Assembly (NCBI GenBank): GCA_958441075.1
Contig: CAUCBQ010000068.1
Coordinates: 1 to 10,821 of the forward strand
Reading direction: 5' to 3'
From: an uncultured Clostridiaceae bacterium
GTDB taxonomy: Bacteria > Bacillota > Clostridia > Lachnospirales > Lachnospiraceae
DNA: 10,821 nucleotides
This document shows positions 4,958 to 10,821 of this stretch, in pieces (the stretch's first letter is position 1; each line of letters begins with the position of its first letter). Both the position numbers and the translations under genes were made by a program. The notes beneath the pieces were generated by a model, which saw only the letters and a program-made list of their open reading frames with translations, searched no databases and was not told the DNA's origin.

Positions 4958-5635
4958 CTATTCTTCCGTTTTCTCTTTGCAGGAAGCGCAGTCTCCGCTG
5001 CAGCCCTTGCGTTTCTTCTTATCCTTTACAGATCCATTGGTAGCGCAGGGCAGCTTTAACTTGTTCTGCAGAGCGGTAATTCCGGCCAATACGAAGAAAG
5101 CACCGGGAGCCAGGATAAAAATAGAAACAGGTTCATAGGAAGCAGGCATTACCTGAAAGCCGAAAACCGTTCCGGCTCCCAGAAGCTCTCTGGCTCCGCC
5201 AATGAGAATCAGCGCAATGGTAAATCCAAGTCCCATTCCTATGCCGTCAAAGGCTGAAATGAGAGGCTTATTCTTCATGGCAAAGGATTCGGCCCGTCCC
5301 AGAATGATACAGTTTACAACAATCAGGGGAATATAGATTCCCAGAGCGCTGTAGAGAGAAGGGGTAAAGCCCTCCATCAGCATATCTACAATAGTAACCA
5401 GAGAAGCTACCACCACAATCTCTCCTGGAAGCCGCACACGGGCGGGAATGATATTTCTCAGGGCAGAGATCACAACATTAGCCGCAACTAAAACCGCGGT
5501 GGTGGAAAGTCCCATGCCTGCGCCGTTGGTAGCGGAGGTGGTTACTGCCAGCGTAGGGCAAAGACCCAGCATCTGAATCAGGATGGGGTTTTCCTTCCAT
5601 ACGCCGTTATAAATTCGTTCCGTATATTTATTCAT
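4958..5635 (-). CDS. rnfE: Rnf electron transport complex subunit E, with cysteine-rich C-terminal tail
   Basis: A 225-residue membrane protein of the RnfE/NqrD family, partner of RnfA in the membrane core. It has the LGLCPTLAVT segment with Cys26 and IPLIVVNCIILGRAE with Cys109, the predicted [2Fe-2S] ligands shared with RnfA, and about six membrane helices up to residue 190. After that comes a soluble, strongly basic tail with Cys197 and a CSGDCASC motif (Cys212, 216, 219), absent from the short proteobacterial proteins. The tail might bind metal or form disulfides; I cannot say which. The start at 5635 has AGGAGG 8 bases upstream; it is 12 bases after rnfG and 13 before rnfA. Confidence 0.96.
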   Translation of the reverse strand: MNKYTERIYNGVWKENPILIQMLGLCPTLAVTTSATNGAGMGLSTTAVLVAANVVISALRNIIPARVRLPGEIVVVASLVTIVDMLMEGFTPSLYSALGIYIPLIVVNCIILGRAESFAMKNKPLISAFDGIGMGLGFTIALILIGGARELLGAGTVFGFQVMPASYEPVSIFILAPGAFFVLAGITALQNKLKLPCATNGSVKDKKKRKGCSGDCASCKEKTEE

Positions 5636-5647
5636 CTCTTATGCCTC

Positions 5648-6256
5648 CTACTGTCCGATGCAGTTTTCTACAAAATAGATGGCCGCATTTGCCGCTCCGG
5701 TTACTGCATTGGAGGTATAAGTTGCGCCGCTGATGGCCTGAATCTGATTGTCAGCCGAAGGCGCTGTCTTGGATACCTCCAGGGTCTGAGCTGCCTTTCC
5801 CGCAAACTGACCCTTAAACTCCGGTTCTGAAGCCTTCATGCCAAGGCCGGGAGTTTCGCTGATACTTAAAAATCCGATTCCTGTCAGGTTTCCCTCTGTG
5901 GTAATACCTGCTGAAATCTGTACCAGGCCGTTGTAGCCGTCGTTGGAGCTTGCAGTAATCAGATACCCCAGAAGGGTTCCGTCTTCAGCAAGAGCCTCCT
6001 GTGCCGCATCAACGGATACATTTCCAAAGCCCTGCTCTGCAATTTCGGCGGCTCCGGCCTCTACTGCTGCCTTTAATTCATCCGTCTGTTCAAAGGAAGC
6101 TGCCTCGGAAAATACTTCTTTGTAGGTAGCTGTATTGGCTGCCAGCTGGGCCTTAGCGATAGGCTCTAAGGTTACTTCGTGAACAGCTCCCAGACAGGCG
6201 CCTGCCACCAGCGTAATCACAAAGAGAAGAAATGCGTCTTTCATGATTCCTTTCAT
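5648..6256 (-). CDS. rnfG: Rnf electron transport complex subunit G, covalent FMN subunit
   Basis: A 202-residue protein with one N-terminal membrane helix (about 8-24) and an extracytoplasmic FMN-binding domain. The flavinylation motif SGATYTS lies at 176-182; Thr179 is the expected attachment site for FMN, put on by an ApbE-type transferase that is not in this window. Other family features are ISETPGLGMKA (132-142), where the substrate-side loop is conserved. Its ATG overlaps the rnfD stop codon as ATGA (6253-6256), which implies translational coupling; a GGAGG lies about 10 bases upstream. A second ATG four codons later (6244) is possible but has poorer spacing. The middle part, rich in Ala and Glu, is variable in this family. 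Confidence 0.96.
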   Translation of the reverse strand: MKGIMKDAFLLFVITLVAGACLGAVHEVTLEPIAKAQLAANTATYKEVFSEAASFEQTDELKAAVEAGAAEIAEQGFGNVSVDAAQEALAEDGTLLGYLITASSNDGYNGLVQISAGITTEGNLTGIGFLSISETPGLGMKASEPEFKGQFAGKAAQTLEVSKTAPSADNQIQAISGATYTSNAVTGAANAAIYFVENCIGQ

Positions 6257-7194
6257 GCCTTTTTAGCCTCCTTTCCGAATGCTTTTGGAAGGGTCACACG
6301 CTCAATCATAGGCACGAAAAGATTGCACAGAATGATCGCGTAGGAAACGCCTTCGGGGGAAGCGCCCCACAGACGGAAGATACCGGTTAAAAGTCCCAGC
6401 ATAATTCCGAATACAACCTGTCCCATGGGGGTAATTGGGCTGGTAACATAATCCGTAGCCATAAAGAAGGCACCGAAAATCAGGCCGCCGCCGCATACCT
6501 GGGCAGCCACATAATTTGCGTCAAAGCCACCGAAAATAAATACGAATACAGCCAGCGTCAGTATGTAGATCACCGGAATCTTCCAGCTGATTACCTTCTT
6601 TACAATCAGGTAGATGCCGCCGATTAAAAGAGCGATTACAGAAACCTCACCGATGGTTCCGGGAATCCGTCCTACAGCCATAGCTGCCAGATCCACACTG
6701 CTTCCTGCTCTCATAGCAGCCAGAGGCGTTGCTCCGGATAAGCTGTCAAAGCCCAGCTTTGAGGAAGAAAAGTTATTCATATGACCGGCAAAAGAAATTA
6801 AAAGGAAGCATCTTGCTGCCAGCGCCGGGTTCATAAAGTTCTGTCCCAGACCGCCGTACAGCTGCTTTACTACGATAATAGCGAACACACCGCCGATAAT
6901 GGGAATCCATACCGGAATCTCCGGAGGCATATTTAAGGCCAGAATCATACCTGTTACCAGGGCGCTGCCGTCCATGATCGTAATGGGACGGTGCATCAGC
7001 TTCTCATATACATATTCGCTTGCAATACAGGCAGCTGCAGTTGCCAGAATTACAAGCAGTGCATGAAAACCAAAATTGTATACGCCAAAGGCCGCTGCGG
7101 GGAGCATGGCGATGGCCACATCCAGCATCAGGCTCTGCGTATCCACACTGCATCTCACATGAGGAGATGAAGATACATTTAATAATTTATTCAT
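6253..7194 (-). CDS. rnfD: Rnf electron transport complex subunit D, membrane FMN subunit
   Basis: A 313-residue membrane protein of the RnfD/NqrB family with multiple helices. Recognisable parts are the N-terminal SSSPHVRCSVDT, the GQNFMNPALAARCFLLISF segment near 117-135 and the covalent FMN site SGATPLAAM (153-161), where Thr156 is the expected attachment residue. The C-terminal half contains ATDYVTSPITPMGQ, also typical of the family. RnfD with RnfG carries electrons through flavins, and this subunit is thought to contribute to ion translocation. The start at 7194 has GGAGG about 11 bases upstream. It begins 15 bases after rnfC and overlaps rnfG by 4 bases. Confidence 0.97.
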   Translation of the reverse strand: MNKLLNVSSSPHVRCSVDTQSLMLDVAIAMLPAAAFGVYNFGFHALLVILATAAACIASEYVYEKLMHRPITIMDGSALVTGMILALNMPPEIPVWIPIIGGVFAIIVVKQLYGGLGQNFMNPALAARCFLLISFAGHMNNFSSSKLGFDSLSGATPLAAMRAGSSVDLAAMAVGRIPGTIGEVSVIALLIGGIYLIVKKVISWKIPVIYILTLAVFVFIFGGFDANYVAAQVCGGGLIFGAFFMATDYVTSPITPMGQVVFGIMLGLLTGIFRLWGASPEGVSYAIILCNLFVPMIERVTLPKAFGKEAKKA

Positions 7195-7209
7195 GGCTTT
7201 TGTACCCTC

Positions 7210-8535
7210 CTACCCTTTCTTCCTGCGGTTTGCCGCAACGGTCTTTCTCATTTCCTTAAAGGCCTGAGTCAGAGGACGTCTGGCCGGACAGATATAGGTG
7301 CAGCTTCCGCACTCCATACACTCCATACCATTGACCTTCTCAAAACGCTCACAGTCATTTCTCAAAGCCGCCTGCATCATCATCACAGGGACAATCCGGC
7401 TTGGACATACGCTTACGCAGCGTCCGCAGCGGATACAGGCTGTAGGCTCCAGGGCAGATACCTGATCCTTTGTAAAGCAGGTCAGCGCAGATGAAGTCTT
7501 GCTTACAGGGATATCCACAGTAAAGAGGGCCTGACCCATCATAGGGCCTCCGGAAATGATCTTTTCCGGTTCCTCTTTAAAGCCTCCCGCCGCTTCAATC
7601 AGTTCCTGATAGTTAGTTCCCAGCTTTACATTAAAGTTGCATGGGGTATTTACAGCATCGCCGGTAATGGTGATGATCTTGCGCATAAGAGGAGTTCTCT
7701 TACATACTGCCATATAAATAGAAATAACCGTATCCACATTATCCACGATGCAGCCTGCATCTGCGGGAAGCATGGAAGAATTCACCTTTCTTCCGGTTAC
7801 TGCATAGATAATGGAACGCTCTCCGCCCTGAGGATACTTGGTAAGAAGAGGACATACCGTAATTCTCGGCTCATCCTTCACAAGCTCTTCCAGCTTTTTA
7901 ATTGCCTCCGGCTTATTGTTCTCCACTGCAATTACGCCCTTGGCATTATCAAAGAGCTGAAGGATTACCTTTAAGCCTCCTACCAGCTTCTCCGGCTCCT
8001 CCACCATCAGGCGGTAGTCACTTGTCAGATAGGGTTCACACTCAGCGCCGTTTACAATGACATAATCGATCGCGTTCTCGTCCTTTGGGGTGAGCTTTAC
8101 ATGGGTGGGGAAGCCTGCGCCGCCCAGTCCCACAATACCCGCTTCCTTTACAATCGAACGGATCTCTTCTTTTGACAGTGCTTTGGGATCTCTGTCCTCT
8201 CCCAGACCTTCTACGCTCTCATATGCCCCGTCATTTTCAACGATCACAGACGGAACCATAGCGCCATTGGCCATTCGTCTTGGCTCTATGGCCTTTACCG
8301 TACCGGACACGGAGCAGATTACATTTGCAGAAATAAATCCTCCTGCCTCTCCGATCTTCTGTCCCGCTAAAACCCGGTCACCCTTTGCCACCAGCGGTTT
8401 TGCGGGAGCGCCTATGTGCTGAGACATAGGATAAACCAGTTCGCCCTTTGGAAGCAGGACCTGAATCGGTTTGCTTTCAGACAGTTCTTTCCCTTCATAT
8501 GGATGAATACCGCCTTTAAAAGTCGCCAGACCCAT
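7210..8535 (-). CDS. rnfC: Rnf electron transport complex subunit C, NADH-binding
   Basis: RnfC is the soluble, membrane-attached subunit that exchanges electrons with NAD+/NADH. The 441-residue protein opens with the family's FKGGIHPYEGK segment. It has a lipoyl-like barrel region near 40-80, the GLGGAGFPTHVK nucleotide loop (136-147) and NGAECEPYLTSD (162-173), which matches the NADH/FMN domain of complex I NuoF. Two [4Fe-4S] sites follow: C367-x2-C370-x2-C373-x3-C377 and C406-x2-C409-x2-C412-x3-C416. Length is the clostridial norm and lacks the long Ala/Lys-rich tail of E. coli RsxC. The start at 8535 has AAGGGAG 6 bases upstream. First gene of the operon, with its own promoter at 8615-8643. 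Confidence 0.97.
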   Translation of the reverse strand: MGLATFKGGIHPYEGKELSESKPIQVLLPKGELVYPMSQHIGAPAKPLVAKGDRVLAGQKIGEAGGFISANVICSVSGTVKAIEPRRMANGAMVPSVIVENDGAYESVEGLGEDRDPKALSKEEIRSIVKEAGIVGLGGAGFPTHVKLTPKDENAIDYVIVNGAECEPYLTSDYRLMVEEPEKLVGGLKVILQLFDNAKGVIAVENNKPEAIKKLEELVKDEPRITVCPLLTKYPQGGERSIIYAVTGRKVNSSMLPADAGCIVDNVDTVISIYMAVCKRTPLMRKIITITGDAVNTPCNFNVKLGTNYQELIEAAGGFKEEPEKIISGGPMMGQALFTVDIPVSKTSSALTCFTKDQVSALEPTACIRCGRCVSVCPSRIVPVMMMQAALRNDCERFEKVNGMECMECGSCTYICPARRPLTQAFKEMRKTVAANRRKKG

Positions 8536-8575
8536 AGATTTCTCCCTTCTTTCTTGTACATTTTCTCTTTTTGTG

Positions 8576-8606
8576 GATCTTTCACATTTTTTTCAGATCT
8601 TTCACA
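8576..8606. repeat. 11-bp direct repeat in the rnf leader
   Basis: GATCTTTCACA occurs at 8576-8586 and again at 8596-8606, exactly 20 bases apart, so both copies face the same side of the helix. In the transcribed direction they read TGTGAAAGATC. They begin right at the predicted transcription start. The TGTGAAA part resembles a half-site for the redox repressor Rex, but Rex sites are inverted, not direct repeats. Confidence 0.6.
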
Positions 8607-8614
8607 GCTTTATC

Positions 8615-8643
8615 AGTATATCATAAATAAAGCGTGTATACAA
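8615..8643 (-). promoter_or_regulatory. Promoter of the rnfCDGEAB operon
   Basis: On the minus strand TATACT (8615-8620, 5/6) is preceded by an extended TGA and lies 17 bases downstream of TTGTAT (8638-8643, 3/6). An extended -10 element compensates for the weak -35 box in many Firmicute promoters. The start would be near 8608, leaving a leader of about 72 bases. Confidence 0.6.
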
Positions 8644-8690
8644 TATATAAACCTATCGTTAAATTTTTAATTATTTTGTTTATTTTTTAT

Positions 8691-8703
8691 CAATTCAGAA
8701 TTG
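8691..8703. promoter_or_regulatory. Perfect 13-bp palindrome upstream of the rnf promoter
   Basis: CAATTCAGAATTG is a perfect inverted repeat with a single central base, 48 bases upstream of the rnf -35 box in AT-rich DNA. The position fits an activator site, but AT-rich palindromes of this kind also arise by chance. Confidence 0.35.
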
Positions 8704-8727
8704 TTTTCCATTTTGTACAATTAAGGC

Positions 8728-8768
8728 AAAAAAATGCAGCAGAACCATCAAGTCTGCTGCATTTTTAA
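8728..8768 (-). terminator. Strong Rho-independent terminator after the flavoprotein gene
   Basis: A perfect 14-bp stem (8730-8743 with 8753-8766) with core ATGCAGCAGA/TCTGCTGCAT and a 9-base loop is followed on the minus strand by a run of seven U residues. The A-run on the other side means it could also stop transcription from the plus strand. It separates the helicase/flavoprotein unit from rnf. Confidence 0.92.
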
Positions 8769-8793
8769 ATCCGGCCTGAAAGCCTCTGCCCAT

Positions 8794-9420
8794 TTAACGG
8801 ATAAAGCTGGTACGTTTCTTTTCCGGCTCGGCCTCAGGAACATGAACCCCAGCCTTCTTTCCGGCTTCAATGCACTTTAAAAGCCAGGCCATATTCCGTC
8901 CAAGAGTCCGCATAATCTGCATTCCCTCTTCATCCCGAACCGTTTCCTCTGCGTTCCTTCCATGAACCATGTTCCAGTACTGCGAAGAAACCACCGGCAT
9001 CTGATTAATTGTAAAATACTTATTTAACTGATCCAGAGTGGCTGTAGTTCCCGCTCTTCTGGCTGAGGTTACGGCTGCTCCCGGCTTATGGGCCGCAGCG
9101 CTGCTGCCGCAGTAGAAGAAACGGTCCAGGAAAGAGGTTACAGCTCCGCTGGCAGATGCATAATGAACCGGGGAACCTACAATCAGCCCATCGCACTCTC
9201 TCATCTTTGCCACAGCTGTATTAACCAGATCATCCTCATGAACACATTTTCCAAGAGTGCCGCAGGCGCCGCAGCCCATGCAGCCCCAGACCTGCTGGCC
9301 TCCGATATGAAGGATTTCAGACTGGATTCCTTCTTTTTCCAGCTCCTTTGCAACTTCACATAAAGCTCTCCATGTACAGCCTTCTTTATGGGGGCTTCCG
9401 TTTAACATCAATACTTTCAT
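8794..9420 (-). CDS. Iron-sulfur flavoprotein / NADPH-dependent FMN reductase family
   Basis: A 208-residue flavodoxin-fold protein. The N-terminal MKVLMLNGSPHKEG is the FMN phosphate loop of the FMN-reductase family, and GSPVHYASASGAVTSFLDR (82-100) is the second FMN contact. Between them is a compact cysteine motif C47-x2-C50-x2-C53-x5-C59, the spacing known from iron-sulfur flavoprotein (Isf), which binds a [4Fe-4S] cluster beside FMN. It is therefore probably a cytoplasmic redox carrier or reductase accepting electrons from ferredoxin or NAD(P)H; its partner is unknown. The ATG at 9420 has AGGAGG 8 bases upstream; a longer in-frame start at 9543 would lie inside the helicase gene and add 41 residues unlike the family. 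It follows the helicase by 37 bases without a terminator, so they are likely cotranscribed. Confidence 0.9.
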   Translation of the reverse strand: MKVLMLNGSPHKEGCTWRALCEVAKELEKEGIQSEILHIGGQQVWGCMGCGACGTLGKCVHEDDLVNTAVAKMRECDGLIVGSPVHYASASGAVTSFLDRFFYCGSSAAAHKPGAAVTSARRAGTTATLDQLNKYFTINQMPVVSSQYWNMVHGRNAEETVRDEEGMQIMRTLGRNMAWLLKCIEAGKKAGVHVPEAEPEKKRTSFIR

Positions 9421-9457
9421 TTTCCTATCCTCCTGCTTAATTTTAGTTTTACTTCTT

Positions 9458-10821
9458 TCAGACAGCGTCTTCCGGTATCTCTCCAATACAGCCCAGAAGC
9501 TCTTTAACCGTAAGCTCTGCCAGGGAAATACCCTCCCCTGCAACGATCTGGTCCGCCAGCTTACGCTTTGCCTCCTGAAGCTTTAAAATATTTTCCTCAA
9601 TGGTATCTTTGGTAATCAGACGATAGACTGTTACCTGTTTTTCCTGCCCGATACGGTGGGCCCGGTCTGTAGCCTGATTCTGGGCAGCCACATTCCACCA
9701 TGGATCATAATGAATCACAATATCCGCCGCCGTAAGATTTAACCCGGTTCCCCCTGCCTTAAGACTGATGAGAAAAACAGGAAAACTTTCCTCAGAAAAC
9801 CGGGCTGCCAGCTTCAAACGCTCCTCCTTTGGAACTGCTCCTGTCAGGCACAGACTCCCAATCCCTTCCTTTTCCAGCCGCCGTCCTATCAGCTCCAGCA
9901 TGGAAGTAAACTGGGAAAACAGAAGAATTTTATGCTCTCCTTCTACTCCTCTGCGGATCAGATCCATGCAGGTTTCCAGCTTGGCTGAACCTGACCGCCA
10001 GCCTTCCAGATACAGTTGAGGGTCACAGCATATCTGCCGCAAGCGCATAAGACCGGAAAGGATCTGGAGCTTTGCATCATTTCCCGGAATATTTTGTGAA
10101 AATGTATGTTTAAGCTCCAGCGCTTTTGCTGCATAAAGCATCCTCTGCTCTCCCTCCAGATGAGAGTATACTACCTGCTCCACTTTATCAGGAAGTTCCT
10201 TTAATACATCCTTTTTCACCCTGCGCAGAACAAAGGGGCCAATAAGCCGTTTCAGCCGCAAAAGCGCCTCCTGATCCTGGTCTCTTAAAACAGGCACTTC
10301 GTATTCTTTATGAAAAACCGACGGTCCGAAAAGAAAGCCGGGCATCAGATAATCGAAAATGCTCCACAGCTCTCCCAGCCTGTTTTCAACCGGCGTACCG
10401 GTAAGGGCAAACCGCGACCGGGCATTGACTGCCTTTACCGCACGGGCGCTCTGGGTAGCGGCATTTTTGATATACTGAGCCTCGTCAATAATCTGAAACC
10501 GGAAGCAGATATCCTTGTAAAAAGAAATATCCCGTTTTAAAAGATCATAAGACGTAATCAGAATCTGACAGGCAGAGGGATTTTCCTTTAACGTCCTTAA
10601 CATCTCTTCTCTGGCTGCTCCGGTTCCGGCAGCAGACCAGACTATACGCTCCGGAGCAAACTGCCGGATCTCGCATTCCCAGTTATACACCAGGGAAGCA
10701 GGACAGACGATAAGGCTGGGAAGGATCTCTCCCCGGCTGTAGGCATCTTCCAAAAGAGCAATGGACTGAATGGTTTTTCCAAGCCCCATATCATCTGCCA
10801 GAATCCCCCCAAAACCGCACT
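9458..10821 (-). CDS. SNF2-family DEAD/DEAH-box helicase, C-terminal part (start beyond window)
   Basis: The reading frame stays open through the right edge; 453 complete codons are visible, covering the whole SNF2 motor. Counting from the first complete codon, motif I GGILADDMGLGKT is at 4-16, motif II DEAQ at 112-115, motif III LTGTPVENRLGE at 139-150, and in the second RecA lobe SLKAGGTGLNL at 352-362 and motif VI QATDRAHRIGQ at 382-392. These mark an ATP-driven double-stranded DNA translocase of the Swi2/Snf2 class. Clostridial members usually carry an N-terminal SWIM zinc finger and a SNF2-associated domain; those would lie outside the window, so I cannot confirm them. An ATG at 10789 lies inside motif I and is not the start. 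No restriction or defence gene is beside it here; a housekeeping or repair role is as likely as any other. Confidence 0.95.
   Translation of the reverse strand, partial: CGFGGILADDMGLGKTIQSIALLEDAYSRGEILPSLIVCPASLVYNWECEIRQFAPERIVWSAAGTGAAREEMLRTLKENPSACQILITSYDLLKRDISFYKDICFRFQIIDEAQYIKNAATQSARAVKAVNARSRFALTGTPVENRLGELWSIFDYLMPGFLFGPSVFHKEYEVPVLRDQDQEALLRLKRLIGPFVLRRVKKDVLKELPDKVEQVVYSHLEGEQRMLYAAKALELKHTFSQNIPGNDAKLQILSGLMRLRQICCDPQLYLEGWRSGSAKLETCMDLIRRGVEGEHKILLFSQFTSMLELIGRRLEKEGIGSLCLTGAVPKEERLKLAARFSEESFPVFLISLKAGGTGLNLTAADIVIHYDPWWNVAAQNQATDRAHRIGQEKQVTVYRLITKDTIEENILKLQEAKRKLADQIVAGEGISLAELTVKELLGCIGEIPEDAV

Noticed and set aside
8726..8768. Long inverted repeat as a mobile-element end
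   Set aside because: It has the loop, U-run and position of an ordinary intrinsic terminator, with no transposase or target duplication nearby.
9421..9543. N-terminal extension of the flavoprotein into the helicase gene
   Set aside because: The flavodoxin fold begins exactly at the ATG at 9420, which has an AGGAGG; the extension translates the helicase 3' end out of frame.
1..10821. Defence island or new multigene system around the SNF2 helicase
   Set aside because: SNF2 proteins occur in some defence systems, but no nuclease, methyltransferase, toxin or other defence gene is next to it in this window; what lies upstream is not visible.

Overview
This window looks like chromosomal DNA from an anaerobic Firmicute, probably a Lachnospiraceae-type clostridium. 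The evidence is the clostridial rnfCDGEAB gene order, a multi-cluster RnfB, a SleB-like cell wall hydrolase, strong AGGAGG-type ribosome binding sites and AT-rich promoter gaps. The family-level placement is inference from gene content and style. All nine genes lie on the minus strand, so transcription runs from high to low coordinates. No tRNA, rRNA, CRISPR array, transposase, phage gene or attachment site was seen.

In transcription order: (1) the C-terminal part of a SNF2-family helicase enters from the right edge, followed after 37 bases by a small iron-sulfur flavoprotein, then a strong terminator at about 8728-8768. (2) A promoter at 8615-8643 drives a complete six-gene rnfCDGEAB operon (8535 down to 3562), with 12-15 base gaps or a 4-base overlap between genes and a hairpin terminator right after rnfB. 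Rnf is a membrane complex that couples electron flow from reduced ferredoxin to NAD+ with export of Na+ or H+. (3) A promoter at 3479-3507 with a structured leader precedes aroK and aroE (shikimate kinase and a YdiB-type shikimate/quinate dehydrogenase), closed by a terminator at 1905-1936. (4) A 505-base noncoding stretch with repeats and a near-consensus promoter leads into a membrane-anchored SleB-like cell wall hydrolase. (5) A YhcH/YjgK/YiaL-family sugar-binding protein with its own promoter ends at the left edge.

The genes themselves belong to known families. I did not find an undescribed multigene system. The parts that deserve a second look are mainly regulatory: paired repeats and GTGGG-containing elements upstream of the hydrolase, an exact 11-bp direct repeat in the rnf leader, perfect 13-bp palindromes near the aroK and rnf promoters, and a stable hairpin in the aroK leader. 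Two protein details also stand out: the cysteine-rich tail of RnfE and the altered cofactor loop of the YdiB-type AroE.
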